Shown piece after piece: positions 21,718-33,996 of a stretch of 64,000 nucleotides of DNA. Every line of letters begins with the position of its first letter. Positions within the stretch are counted from its first letter, which is position 1. Source of the stretch: Dipteronia dyeriana (taxonomy: Eukaryota; Streptophyta; Magnoliopsida; Sapindales; Sapindaceae); the NCBI GenBank assembly GCA_032871835.1, contig CM065297.1, forward strand, positions 20,066,098 through 20,130,097, read 5' to 3'. Below the pieces are notes generated by a model. The model was not told where the DNA came from. It saw only the letters and a list, made by a program, of their open reading frames with translations, and ran no database searches. The position numbers and the translations under genes are program-made.

Positions 21718-24700
21718 TAATTGGGAGCCCAATCATGTAACGGATTGACATAATGTCATACAGTATTGCCAAAACTACATGAAAGATTCAAAAGTAAGAT
21801 TTGTAATGACTCTAATTTTGGTTTCTTGAATCTGATGTGTCTTTCTGTATATACAAAGATCTGCCACCCTCCTCTGTCGCTCTCTCTCTGTGCTGGATTT
21901 TCATTTGTTGTATTATGTGTCTGATCTATTTTATTGTTTTATTGATTATCAATTTACCCCATACTACCCTTGTGGTACTATGCTATTTTTTTCATTCTTA
22001 ATATTTAAGAAAGACATATACACCATACGGTACTGCTTTTAGTTTTCTAATTTACCTCAAGGACATCTAGATTTTGTGTTCTGTTTCTGGTTTCTAAATG
22101 ATCTGTAGCATTATCAAACCTTATTTGGTTACCTCTCTAGATTATGAACTACCTGAGTTGATTTTGATAACCAATTTTAATGGTTTATGCAGAATGTGCA
22201 TCTCTACCAAGTGTTCCTCGAGGTGATTGGTACTGCAAATACTGTCTGAATATGTTTGAGAGAGAAAAATTTGTGGCACAAAATTCCAATGCTGTTGCAG
22301 CTGGAAGGGTTTCAGGAATCAATCCTATAGAGCAGAGAACAAGTAGATGTATTCGTATTGTCAAAAACATAGAAGCTGAACTTAGTGGATGTGTTCTATG
22401 CAGGTGATGATTACTCTTTGTACTAGGCTGAACTTTGCTGAAGCTTTTAGACTATCATGTCCTCTTCATGCAGTTCATAGTAATTTATTGTAAAATACAC
22501 TGTTCTTCTGTGCTACGATCTTATATTTGTTTGGTCTTTTGGTTTAGCTATAGCTTAATATACATTTATTATTGTTATTCAGAGGCTGTGATTTTAGCAG
22601 ATCAGGTTTTGGTCCACGCACTATTTTACTTTGTGATCAGGTATTCTATCTATATTTCATTTCATTTTGTATCACAATCTAGTTCCCAATTACCTTAAGG
22701 ATGGTTGTCAGTATGAACTTAAACTATTTTTTGTGATAGTTCTAATGCCTAATCCTTCAATTTTCTCATTTTATGCCAGTGCGAGAAAGAGTTTCACGTG
22801 GGCTGTTTGAAGAAGCATAAAATGGCTGATTTGAGGGTGTGTGCGCATAAATGATCCTTATCTTTACATTTGGATTGCATCTCATGACTGTCACCCTCTT
22901 TTGGTCTTTCCTGAACAATTGACTTGAATTTCCTTGTTTTGGATGAAAATACAAATGTAACTTATATTACAGGAACTGCCCAAAGGGAAGTGGTTTTGTT
23001 GCATGGATTGCAGTAGAATCCATTCTGTTCTGCAGAACTTGCTGGTTCATGAAGCTGAGCTGCTTCCAGATTCTCAGTTGGATGCTATACGGAGGAAGTA
23101 TATAGACAAAGGTTTAGAGACTGTCAGTGACATCGATGTGAGATGGAGGCTTCTCAGTGGCAAAACTGTTACTCCAGAAACTCGGTTTTTGCTTTCACAA
23201 GCTGTTGCAATCTTCCATGTAAGTACTGGTTGCGATGTTTTAGGTCTTCCATTTTGCAGCCATTAGCAGTTGCACTTTATAATGTAATAATGCCAACTAT
23301 TGTACAAATCTGCAAGTTGGATTTGACATTGTTCTTATCTTTTAAATCTAAACAAGATACTCTCTGGTTTGAATATAGTTGTATATAGTTATCTATGTGC
23401 TGAAGAGTATCTTTCTTGAGTGAGATGTTTTTCTAATCTATTTTACCCAGAGATGAAAATAACTATTAGACGGATAAAGTGGTGCTATTTCTTCAATGTA
23501 GAATATGAAACAAAAACACTATGATTATTATCATATAGGTGAAACCCTGCCTTCAATAGAACTGCCTCAGCAGTTAACAAGCAAAATCTTTGCATTCTTT
23601 AAGCACCTGTAGGAAGAGGCACAAGCAATACTGCACTCTGTTTATAATAATAAATAGTGCACTTTGTATCCTCTTATATTTTTTGAAACAAAAACAAGAA
23701 AACTTAATTAGACAAACAACATGTACATAGAAGAGGAGATAGCCAGGCCTAGCGCACAAAAACTGCCAAGGCAAGTAGTGCAAAACCCAAAAGACAGGCA
23801 TATTCAGAAAGCCCTCACAAAAAAGAAAGAAACCCCTCAATCAGCATACAGCTGCCTCGCCTGCCTCCCTATAAATGATTATAAAAGAAAGGATCTTCTT
23901 TGAACTCGGTAAATAACAGAAGCCCAAAGAAACTCCCAGAAATGAATTTTGCTGACATAAAGTACACTAATACATATTAGACTCTGCAAATGTGCATTGA
24001 AACGGATCACATTTCCCTTTGATATACAGTTATATCCGATCCTGCTTTTTACTCTTTACAGTTATTTGAAAACGTTGAGAGTTGATTGCTACACTTATTA
24101 TTATTATCATTATCATTATCATTAGAAGATACAAGACTTACTACAGAGGCCGGCATATTTTTGTTTCATTGCTTGCTATGATTAATATTAGCATATGCAT
24201 TCTAGAATAAGTGAGGAACATTTGAACTATGTTTAAAAAGTTGCATAATTCAACCTAAGTTTCTCTGATATACATGTTTCAGGATTGCTTTGACCCAATA
24301 GTTGATGCAGTAAGTGGACGTGACCTAATTCCATCCATGGTCTATGGGTAAGCATAATATCTTTTTTTTTTTCTGATTCTGGTCATCAATTTCCAGTTCT
24401 GTTTCCTGGTAAACTTACATATCTCTCTCTCTCTCTCTCTCTCTCTCACAGAAGGAACTTGAGAGGTCAAGAATTTGGTGGAATGTACTGTGCTATACTG
24501 ACTGTGAAGTAAGAAGTAATGTTTGATAACTACATTAAACTAGGTGTACCCCATCTCTAAGAATGCTGAGAGTAGTTTGTTTACTCATTTTGCAGCTCAA
24601 TTGTTGTGTCAGCCGGAATGCTTCGAGTATTTGGACAAGAAATTGCAGAACTCCCTTTAGTAGCAACAAGTAAAATTAACCATGGCAAGGTAAGATTAAC

Positions 24701-25508
24701 GCCTAATCTTTAATCAGAGACGAGTTTAGAATTCTTAGTCTTCAGGAGTGATCTCACTTTCAAATTTCTAACTAGATGTTGCACAACATTGATTTACAGT
24801 TATGCTTTTATATCTTAATCATTTAATAATTGGACTGCTGTCCATGCCAGCTTTTATGCTTTTAGTTGTAATCACCTTTCAGCTGTAATATATTCCCAAG
24901 AATTTGACAAATTAAGATTTTCAGAATTATGATGTCAGAATATGGGTTATGAATTGATTGAAAATATTGAGTAGGGGGGTGCAGGTTGTTTTTACCCTTG
25001 TCAATTGTATATAATTTAGATATAATTCTAACATTGTTTGGCAAGCTCAGTGTATTTACAAAACTAGTATACACGCTTTCTTAGCTTAAAACAATCATAT
25101 AACTTTTTGCCATTAGCACATTATAAATTAATCCCCATAACAGGGCTACTTTCAACTATTGCTCTCCCGCATTGAGAACCTGCTGGCGTCCTTGCATGTG
25201 AAGAGCGTTGTACTCCCATCTGCTGAAGAAGCAGAATCCATTTGGACTGATAAATTCGGTTTTAAGAAGATAAATCCAGACCAGGTATGTCTTAATTGTT
25301 TACTTGTGCTTATTCTCTGACTCGTGCATCTTTTACCGCCGTGACGTGGAAATTGCCTGTGCTACAGCTTAGCATATACAGAAAAACGTGCACCCAGATG
25401 GTAACCTTCAAAGGAACATCTATGCTACAGAAAGAGGTTCCTGTCTGTCGTAATGTTAATAGTAGTCCGGAATCTACAGAATGCATTAGTGGAGTGGAAG
25501 TAGAATGA
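15805..25508 (+). CDS. PHD-finger/GNAT chromatin protein with two Tify-binding-like domains (1015 aa)
   Basis: Twenty-one exons join in frame: 15805-16653, 16742-16813, 16909-17113, 17238-17352, 17788-17880, 18045-18140, 20091-20183, 20417-20509, 20605-20686, 20764-20823, 20905-20957, 21060-21226, 22193-22403, 22583-22640, 22780-22836, 22973-23218, 24283-24347, 24452-24508, 24596-24689, 25144-25284, 25368-25508. Domains: a hydrophilic N-terminus; a Tify-binding-like module at about 265-350; four repeated basic exons at 414-538; a second such module at about 540-630; PHD1 at about 636-685 ([21 protein letters not shown]); PHD2 at about 725-790 ([15 protein letters not shown]); a GNAT acetyltransferase-like domain at about 850-985. 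This order matches the plant family that includes Arabidopsis IDM1, a histone acetyltransferase that guides DNA demethylation. The length is close to its larger relatives. Nuclear role inferred; acetylation not shown. A 5' leader intron may end at the TGCTGCAG near 15778. Confidence 0.9.
17788..20509 (+). repeat. Four homologous tandem exons of the PHD/GNAT gene
   Basis: Exons 17788-17880 (93 nt), 18045-18140 (96 nt), 20091-20183 (93 nt) and 20417-20509 (93 nt) encode similar 31-32-residue segments: a Ser/Arg-rich start ([30 protein letters not shown]), a middle Pro/Asn-Lys-Ser segment, and a basic end (KITRK, KKRKK). All begin and end in the same codon phase and are multiples of three. Their donors are alike (AA/GTTGGT, or GTGGGT in the last). 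They arose by exon duplication, and each could be skipped without changing frame. Confidence 0.8.
18141..20090 (-). repeat. Intronic tandem array of tRNA-derived SINE units with TG repeats
   Basis: The 1.95-kb intron between the second and third repeated exons consists of repeats of several hundred bp. Each unit holds a SINE on the minus strand: an A-box-like AGCATAGCTGG, a B-box-like GGTTCAAATCTC, then CAGGGTAGGGAGGGG and a T-rich tail ending at AAAATAAAATTTAC. Full copies lie at about 18582-18700, 19036-19152, 19362-19482 and 19822-19938. Truncated copies lie near 18420-18495, 18905-18970 and 19685-19765. Spacers repeat the segment CTTCCATCTGTATTGGATTCAG, which in the last unit is the real splice acceptor before 20091. 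(TG)n tracts lie at 18167-18190, 18256-18282 and 18499-18515. Confidence 0.8.
21677..21714 (+). repeat. (TC)n microsatellite
   Basis: About 18 uninterrupted TC dinucleotides inside a long intron of the PHD/GNAT gene. Shorter CT runs occur at 24423-24446, just before a splice acceptor, and at 26430-26454. Confidence 0.9.
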
Positions 25509-26656
25509 AAGCCCCAGCTTTTGGAGTAATGGAAGCCTATTACATTGTAGTTTTTTAATGCGTGTATATGAACTTGGGTATTAAAGTAGTACATAAATGT
25601 AAAAGCTAATTTTCATTTAGTAGATCTACCAATGTAGAGAGATTCTTGAGTTCTCTTGTGTTTGTAGTTTCTCGAGGAATTTTCGTAGTTACAACAAAGT
25701 TTTTACCTTTGAAATCTCGTTCTTTTTTCAATATAGCCAGACCTTCGTATTTATGGCGGCAATTGCAATTGTTTGTGGTCTATAATGATGCTAATTATTA
25801 TCATAATTGACATGCACTCATCCGAGCATAGAAATTAAAAAATAGGTAGTGGCTTCAATGTCGTACTCTAGAGTTTCAGAGCTATCTGCAACCACTGGTA
25901 TTTTTCTGTCAGCCGTTTATTTTTTTGGGAAGGCAAGAGCCTAGGAAGTTTATTTGAATTAAATCTACTAATGCATAAGATTGTTTGTGAAGTGAAGGTA
26001 TATCTATTTTGAGCAGGCTTAAATATGATCCAAAACTTCCTTCCAAAATCTGGCACATTTTTATTTGAACCCCTTTATGAAGAGATGAAAGTGAAAGCCC
26101 TATATTTGTAAATCTGAAAATGGTAAAAATGCCCTATTACGTTCCCAGTGATTCGGGCGGTGCCATTACTGTGAAGCAAACAATGCTATCTTGTGATGCA
26201 CTATAAGTTGGTTTTATTACTTTGATAAGCGAGAACAGCAGCATCCGCCCACGACTTTATCTGAAAATGTCTAATAAGTAAGCACGAAGCAATGGCAACA
26301 TGACCTAATTTCACTCTTTTCATCATTAACATCCTCTTTTTTACAATGGTCAAGCAAGATTCTCCAAGCTTAAACACATGCACACTTCCACTTTACTGCT
26401 TTCATCATCATTAACACTAGCCTCTGCTTCTCTCTCTCTCTCTCTCTCTCTCTAGCTTAGCGTATGCATTTTCCAATCTTTAATATTGCCCATCTCTCTT
26501 TTCTTACCAATATCACGTTTAAAGCAGAAACAGCAATCAAAAACACATCAATACATTTCTTACCTCCCACGACAATCATCACTCACGATAAAAGAATACC
26601 TCACTGTCATTTATTGTTTAGCTCAAAATAACTTAAACAAACACAAATCATCAACC
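25509..26656 (+). other. Intergenic: PHD/GNAT 3' flank and pectinesterase 5' flank
   Basis: No gene is supported. The first few hundred bases are the likely 3' untranslated region of the upstream gene. A (CT)n run at 26430-26454 lies about 200 bp before the pectinesterase ATG, a common position for pyrimidine-rich leaders in plant promoters. Confidence 0.4.
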
Positions 26657-28489
26657 ATGAGAATCACAAACACCTCCTTTTGGCTTCTTGCACTTTCCAT
26701 TTCACTCCTTTCCATCATATTTGCTCTAAATAACCTTCCTCCTCCTTCCTCCACAACTTCAAATGCTGCCATTAGTCCTCCAAACTGCTCTCAACTCTCT
26801 GTTCTTAAAAGGGCTTTAAAGCAAAGTGGTCTTGAGGACTTGTTTTCGCTCATCACTAGGATCATGTATAGACATCATCATCACAGGAGGAGGCATAAGG
26901 TCAAATGTGATAAGAATAGATGGAGTTTTTGGCTCATTGCCCATTACAGGAGGCTCATATACCATTACAGAATTCCCCTTATATTGACCGTCGACACAAA
27001 GGGTTGTGCAAATTTTACGAGTGTTCAGAAGGCCGTAGATGCTGTTCCGGATTTTAGCCCCGATAAGACCCTCATCATTATTGATACTGGTACTTACAGG
27101 TGATTGATTATCTTTTCACTAAGTTTTGATATTCAACAAACTTTCTTGTTCCTTTCATGTGTTTTTCCTCAGCACGTGCACATGCACAAAACTACAAACT
27201 ACATATTATGCATCAAACATGAATGTAGAATTAAAACTGGAATTATTAATGAGTTGCATCGGCAGGGAGAAGGTGGTAGTTCACGCTAACAAGACGAATT
27301 TGATACTCCAAGGTCGCGGTTATCGCAATACTATCATATCATGGAATGACACTGCAAATTCCACTGGAGGAACTTCCTATAGCTCTTCTGTTGCTATTTT
27401 TGCTCCAAACTTCACAGCTTACAATATGAGCTTTAAGGTGATTAATGTATTAAAATAAGTTATTCAAGAGATAAACGTTGAATACTTGAATAGACCTTGT
27501 GTTCTACCAGTGTGACTGTGTGAGGTGGGTTTTTGATTATGTTGTATGCTCTTAATCTTATTAAATTTAAATATATTATTTTTGTTTGTTGGGTATGCTT
27601 AAAAAAGAATACAGCTCCACCAGCATTACCAGGCGAGGTTGGAGGGCAAGCAGTGGCACTGAGAATAGGAGGTGATCAAGCAGCATTTTATGGATGTGGA
27701 TTCTATGGAGCTCAAGACACGCTTCATGATGATCGCGGCAGGCATTATTTCAAAGAATGTTTTGTACAAGGATCCATCGATTTCATTTTTGGAAATGCTA
27801 GATCACTCTATGAGGTATTAATGTATTATCATAACATTCCTTGTAACTCGTACAAGACTTAATTTGCCAGCATTCCATTAATTTGAACATTTCTTGTCTT
27901 GATGATGGGCAATGCAGGACTGCAAAATAAATTCGATAGCAGAGAGAGTGGCGGATGAGGGTATTAGTGGGGCGATCACAGCGCAAGGGAGGCAAGCAGC
28001 AAGCGAGCAAACAGGGTTTTCTTTTGTGAATTGTATCATTGATGGAACAGGAAAAGTGTGGCTTGGTCGAGCTTGGGGAGTCTATGCCACTGTTGTCTTC
28101 TCAAAAACATATATGTCTGGTGTTATTTCTCCTGATGGCTGGAATGACTGGAGAGACCCCTCTAGAGACCAGTCTGTGGTTGATCCTTTTTTGCTGTTTT
28201 TCGATTACATCTTCATTGTTGTTGATGTATTTAACTTTTTTTTTTTATATTAATTGCATGCAGGACAGTGTTGTTTGGAGAGTTTGAGTGTTTGGGGAGT
28301 GGAGCAAATTACACATCTAGAGTGTCATACGGAAAGCAGCTTAGGGAATATGAAGCAGCTCCATACATGAACATTTCATACATTGATGGAAATGAATGGC
28401 TTCTTCTTCATCTTCGTCATAACATTCTGTTTGCTTCTCCTGATGATTATCACGACGAAACACACAAAAACTTCATTCAAGGCTACTGA
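26657..28489 (+). CDS. Pectin methylesterase (pectinesterase), 433 aa
   Basis: Five exons join in frame: 26657-27099, 27266-27437, 27608-27814, 27918-28171 and 28264-28489. The enzyme removes methyl esters from homogalacturonan in the cell wall, releasing methanol. A hydrophobic signal or anchor segment lies at about residues 9-25. A basic His/Arg-rich stretch ([10 protein letters not shown]) follows near residues 74-83, with no PMEI-type pro-domain. The catalytic pectinesterase domain spans about 110-425 and keeps the family residues: Gln in GQAVALR, Gln-Asp in GAQDTL, Asp in DFIFG and Arg in LGRAWG. The start was chosen as the ATG directly before the signal segment. The last intron has a weak GTCTGT donor, chosen because it restores DQTVLFGEF. 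Which pectinesterase subgroup it belongs to was not determined. Confidence 0.92.
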
Positions 28490-28930
28490 TAATTATATAA
28501 GCATGCATGAAATGATAAGGTAGTAGTTGTTATAATTAGGGAGGATTTTATACTATAGAGATTTTCTCTAGAGTCTAGACTTCACAACCATGTCAACAGG
28601 AAAGAAATTATGTTACACCAAAGGAGAAATTATACATATGTTTGTATAGTAATTAATAACTGTAATAATGACATTTTCTAATTATTAATGTGTATTTACT
28701 TGATGTTCTGTTTCTTCTAGGAGGGCCTGGAGCTCTAATTTTCAATTTACTTCAAATGTCAAAGAATTGGATTCATGTTGGTTGGAAATTAAAATTCAAC
28801 TTCTAAAAGTAGTAAAATTATTCAAGATATCATCCTCTAAAATTCACAAATTCTTCAAACACTGACCAATATGAATTTGTGTTTATTCTTTTCCCTTTGC
28901 TCTTCTTGCCTTCTTGGTGGTCATGGGGAC
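28490..28930. other. Intergenic between convergent genes
   Basis: AT-rich 440 bp between the stop codons of the pectinesterase and the minus-strand methyltransferase. It presumably holds both 3' untranslated regions. No further gene is seen. Confidence 0.5.
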
Positions 28931-31900
28931 TCACTTTTGGAACTCTAAAACAGTGTAGAAATAGTCAATATAGATAGCACGAATATGAGGGAAACCAGCA
29001 GCAAGACCAAGCTGCTTGAACTCTTGTTCAGTTCTGTGCTTGCCTTTAGCTCTATAGATTGTCATAACAAAAATGTCTCCTTGTAAGAGAGCTCTTGTTC
29101 GATGACTGTCGTCTGATTCATTAGGCAACACTGGTTCACAAGCTATGAGTTTCCCTCCTGCAGGCAGTGCCTTGCAACAATTCTCCATTATCAGCTTGCA
29201 TTCATCATCCATCCACGTAGTCAAAATCCACTGCACAAATTTACATCACATTATATATTAATTAATCAATCAAAACCAATTTCAAGGGTTGAAATTAAAA
29301 ACATTAATTATATATAATTCATCATTCTCTACTGTTGGTACTTTGATTTTTATATATATGTCTTGGGAGACTATTTAATGTGACAAATGATGATCCTGAC
29401 AGAATCTGAAGCTGATTTTGCTGTTATAAATAATAGCAGGCGACAGCAAAAGTTGTTTTTCCGGTGTCAACATTTAGCAGAAAAGTCATTTGTTGAGACT
29501 TGTGAGTTGAGATAATGTAACCAACCAGAAAATAGATAAATAGAATTATAGATAACAGCTCAGATTTTTTTAGCCCATGAAACAGGCTGGAAATTTTGTC
29601 CGATTTGAAGAAGAAGAAGAGTGGTAGCTAGTCAAACCATGTGCTGTTTTTCTGACCACAATCCAATCGCAACATGTGAGTTTGGAGAGTGTACCTATCA
29701 TTCTGACGTTCCCTTTTCTTTTTACTTGTTTTGTAAAAGAATAATCGTACACCACTGTCGAACCGAACTGGCGTGATGGTTAAAAGGCCGTTCATTAAAC
29801 TCATTTATGTCCGGTCCTAGTCACGAACATAGATAGTATACATCTAATAAATAAAATAACACTTTCACCCAAGATGATATGTATATATTAGGGAAAGAAT
29901 GGATTTGTTTGTGAGAGAGAGAAACAAAATCTCGAAAAGTGTGTACGGCATGTAAAAAGGGAAAAAGGGAAATAGGAAGTGTGTGGTTGGTATGAAGAGA
30001 TAAGTGAAAGGAAGAGAAACGTAGGAGGAAAATTTGATAAATAGGACCCATTCATTTTAATCCTCCTAGAGGTGGAAGGAAAATTAAATGAAAAGTGTAA
30101 AAGATTTTTTGTTTAAATGAAATTACAAATTTACCTCTTTTATAATTTACTAAAAATTTATTTTTTAAAATAGCTTTATAAAACATAATGTATTAATATA
30201 TATTAAAAAGTTTGAAGTCATTTTATAAAAAAACTTGGATTCAATATTATTAAAATTATATTTATTTATTAATTATAAAAATATATAATATGTAAAGTAT
30301 AATGTAAAGGTAGAATAGTAAAATTGATAAAAAAAAATTACATCCTTTATCTTTCCCTCAACAATATCCAATAAAAGGAAGTAAATATCTTCTTTCCTTC
30401 CTGTATATCGGTTTAAGAAAAAATTATTTTCCTTTCTCTCTTTCATCTTTTTTTATCTCTCCAAATCATTTTACTCTTACCAAATACACTTTAAATATAA
30501 AAGAGTGATCACAAACAGGAAAAGGAATCAATGATTATGTTAAAAAAGTGGCGTGTCTTTCCAAATCAGGAACAAATTTCGATTGAGATTATATAAATTA
30601 TTTTTAATTTGAGTTGTAAAATAAATTAACGTATTGTGATTTAGTATATGCTTGTTTTGGTTGGAAACTCTTATCTGATCTAGTGGGCCAAGTGCATTGG
30701 CAGCATCAGTAATTGGAACATTATTTGATCCAATCGATGTATTCCACGTACCCAAGCTGATCATGACTCGTGCGTGAAAGAGACATTTAGCAAAGAGGGA
30801 TACTAATTAAAAGCCTACAATCCTACTGCCGATCCACTCTCTCAACCCATTCTATCATCATTATCTCTACCTTAGATGAACACATATCATCGCATCAAAC
30901 AAGAAGGTTAAAAGAGTAATCTTAGTATATCTCGGTAGAAAATAGTTAATAATAATGATAAACAATCTAAAAATTGAGTCAAAATTTTAGATTAAATAAC
31001 TTGATATTTGGTAACATCATCATGGCATTTGAGTTAATTATGGAGATTGTATATGCAAGAAATGCTTCAGAGAGAAAGAGAAAATCCACCTTCATAAAGA
31101 TAGCGTCACCAGCTGGAATAGACTCAAACATGTCACCTCCGACGTGTGTCACACCTTGAATAATTAACAATAATAACATCAATAAGGGTCGGTAATTTTC
31201 TAAATAGATACAGATGATAATTTAAGATAATCTCACCGGGGATGCTTGGTGCTTTGGCAACAACCTCCGGCAAATCAAAGTTGATCCCTTGACGTACGTT
31301 GGGGTGTTTCTGTAATATCATCCTGAGGCAATCGCCTGCACTCCCACCCACGTCAACCAAGCGTTCCACTCCTTGAAACCCATCATAGCCGTCCAATATA
31401 GCCTTCATGAACGGCACTGATACTCCTGACATTGCCTTCTGCATCAACCCGTTCATTTCCGGCCGTTTCCCGTAATAACTATACGCCGGTTCACCGTTCG
31501 CCTTCACGAACGGATCCGATGTTGGGTCCACCACTGCCTCGTGCATCAACGGCCACGCTCTCATCAGGGCCTCCTAACAATCACAACAAAATTGATTAAT
31601 ATTGAATAACCAATCACATACACACGCACGTGAAGATAATACCTGATGATGCTGGAGGACGTACGGCGCGTAGGAGAGCCCCTCGGAGTCAGTGATGAGA
31701 GTTTTTCCAACTTCGGTGAGACTGTATTTTCTTTCAGAGCCGTCGATGTGCTCGGCGAAGACGCCGTAGCTGGTGAGCATGCGAAGGATGCGCTGCAAGT
31801 TTTCGGGGTCTCCGCTGGCGGAGGAGGCAGCCGAAGGGAGGGCAAGTGCGAGGATTTGGGAGGCGGAGAGAGGGGTGTTGGAGCCAGCTTGCCAGATGGC

Positions 31901-32017
31901 ATCGGGAACGTTGAGTTGGACGACGGCGTTGAGAGACATGGGTACGCTTACCATGTTGGCCAGTTCCAATATGGCCAGTCTCGCCTTGTTCCTGCTCTCT
32001 GTGCTCTCATTTTCCAT
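28931..32017 (-). CDS. NANMT: Nicotinate N-methyltransferase (O-methyltransferase family), 358 aa
   Basis: Four minus-strand exons join in frame: 32017-31643, 31573-31237, 31154-31090 and 29230-28931. The N-terminus (residues 1-110) is a dimerisation/winged-helix domain; the C-terminal domain binds S-adenosylmethionine through LVDVGGSAGDCLRMI (about 190-204). The position of the catalytic His in COMT-type enzymes (HDW) is Thr here (WILTTWMDDE). From memory, the Arabidopsis enzyme that methylates nicotinate to trigonelline (At3g53140) has the same TTW segment and near-identical neighbouring blocks (RILRMLTSYGVF, GLMQKAMSGVSVPFMKAILD), at 359 aa. The product is therefore probably the cytosolic nicotinate N-methyltransferase that detoxifies nicotinate. 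Its third intron is long (1.86 kb) and carries repeat-like sequence. The start is the ATG before ENESTESRNK. Confidence 0.88.
29979..30490. repeat. Possible MITE in the NANMT intron
   Basis: The left end reads GTGTGTGGTTGGTA followed by purine-rich GAAGAGATAAGTGAAAGG. The right end, reversed, reads AGTGTATTTGGTAAGAG followed by GGAGAGATAAAAAAAGATG. The paired purine-rich ends and AT-rich core fit a non-autonomous DNA transposon, but no target duplication is clear. Confidence 0.35.
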
Positions 32018-32161
32018 TTTTTTTTTCTCTCTTCCTTCTCGTTTTTTTTTTGTTTTTTTATAAGACGATTTCATGTGACGTGGGTAGGGATGGCCTTGGG
32101 GCTCATTGGCGCTCACCCTCAAATCTCATTTAGGAAAAGGTCCCTCTGCCTCACCTCTGTC

Positions 32162-32621
32162 TGGGGATGCACATCAATCCACGGGTCTCAAATCCTTACA
32201 TCTCATCCCTATTTGAGAATATTTTTTTTAAAGAAAAATAAAAAAATAGAAAAATAAAAAAATAGAAAAATACTGATGGGGTCCCTATCTCCATCCCCAT
32301 TTTCCTATTTCCCCCATAATAAAATTGAAATGGGGATGGAGATCCTCATTTCCACTAAAAGTATATAAATATAATTATAATATATATTTAAATTATTTAA
32401 AATATTTTATATTGAATTTGTAATGTATTGTTATTTTTTATTTGTAATGAAAGGTTTGTTTTTTTTTTTAAAATTTAATTTATAATTTTCAGTTAAATAG
32501 GAAAATGAGAAAATGAGGGACCGGGGATACAAGAAAACAGGAAAAAACGGGAAAAATGGAAAAATGGGGATAGGGATGAGGGGACTTATATCCATCCTCA
32601 TTTCCCAAACGTGCATCCCTA
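32162..32621. mobile_element. hAT-type MITE, 460 bp
   Basis: Terminal inverted repeats TGGGGATGCAC (32162-32172) and GTGCATCCCTA (32611-32621) match at 10 of 11 positions. They are flanked by 8-bp target duplications, CCTCTGTC (32154-32161) and CCTTTGTC (32622-32629), which differ at one base. The 8-bp duplication and short ends fit the hAT superfamily. No coding capacity. The interior is AT-rich with GGGGATGG and CCATCCCCAT words, which can fold on each other. It lies about 145 bp upstream of the NANMT start codon. Confidence 0.75.
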
Positions 32622-32629
32622 CCTTTGTC

Positions 32630-33996
32630 CTCATTTCATTTTTTATTTTAATATTTTTTAATATAAAATTCGATATTTGAAATTCAATGGTTCGAAAAAG
32701 AGAGTTTTGGACTTACAGTCAGCCATATTTTATTTTATTAAAATCTATCATCAATCTGATTAAGAGTGTATTGGTATCCCAGTGGAAATCTATCCCTGCA
32801 GGTATGGATCCTAAATGAGAAAATATACCGTCGTTTCCGATAAAAATACTATATTTTTATTGGACTGTTCCATTATCTATTAATGATACCATTCCTTGAA
32901 GATTTTCTCCCTAGGAGATATGAGGCATCAAATTTATGGTACACTGATGGGGAGAAATATTTGAGATGGTAATTTGGATATTGGTGGAGCTTAGCTTGTG
33001 TTGTAGACTTGTAGATGGGCCAGCTATTGCTTAGTCCATCCTCTGAGGTTGATTGGGTGTACATGTTCACAAAAGCAAAATCGTATAAACAAGTTCTTGT
33101 GTATGTGGACCAACGGTATAGCTACCGTTCAAAATTAAAGGAGATAAAAATTGGTCTACTCATAAATTCTTACTACTGATCACGGATTCCAGTTCTACCC
33201 TTTAAAAAATAAAATAAAAACCTAACACTACTTATTCCACATGATCAAAGTTTTACTGTTTTATGAATTTATTAAGTAATGGGCGAATTCCAATCCAATT
33301 TTGTATAAAAAACATTTAAGGTTGAATTTTAAATTAATTATTTAGATAGTACAGTATTACTATAATAAAAATAACAGTAATACCGGTTGCACTGTAATAA
33401 CAAAAAATACTTGGAACTGAATTGACCGCGGTTGAGTTAACAATAGGACTTGTTTAAACCCAAACAGAAAAAAAAATGCAGTGTTCAATCAAACCATGAC
33501 ACATCATCCCATATCTGACAAAAATAGAAGAAAAAAAAATCCAAGATCTCCAGAATAGAGATCTGGCAGAGATGAGGTCTTCTTCTTCTTCTTCTTCTTC
33601 TTCTTCTTCTTCTAATTTAAATGAATAAATGAATTATATTAGGGGTACTAGGGTAAGATCACAGCAGTGTACATCCCTGCTGCATTCTAGTTTTTGCCCA
33701 AACCGGAAATGCAACATGTGAAATGATATACTGAGCAATGATTTTGTTTTTACCCAACAAAAAATGCTACTTCATCTACCACACTTATCATTCAGTCACT
33801 TTTCTGTCATATAAAGATACAGTAAATGATCGTCTTTTTGTCAAACAAGATAATCTGATAATTTTTCTTTCTTTTTGTCACTGTTGTGTGGCTACAAAAG
33901 AATTTGATCATCAATCATCGTCTTTCCTCGGAATATTTCGTGTTTATAGTTACAACAAGATTTAGATATCTAAATATTCATCTACAATTTTACAGC
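32630..33996. other. Intergenic, AT-rich, with TTC microsatellite
   Basis: No gene is supported between the MITE and the 3' end of the P450 gene. A (TCT)n run of about 12 units lies at 33578-33613. Confidence 0.5.

Noticed and set aside
23574..23903. Small ORFs in the long intron 23219-24282
   Set aside because: No domain or codon pattern; they lie within a well-supported intron of the PHD/GNAT gene.
32085..32621. MITE starting at the first TAGGGATGG word (32085)
   Set aside because: No target duplication fits that boundary; ends at 32162 and 32621 give matching inverted repeats and an 8-bp duplication.
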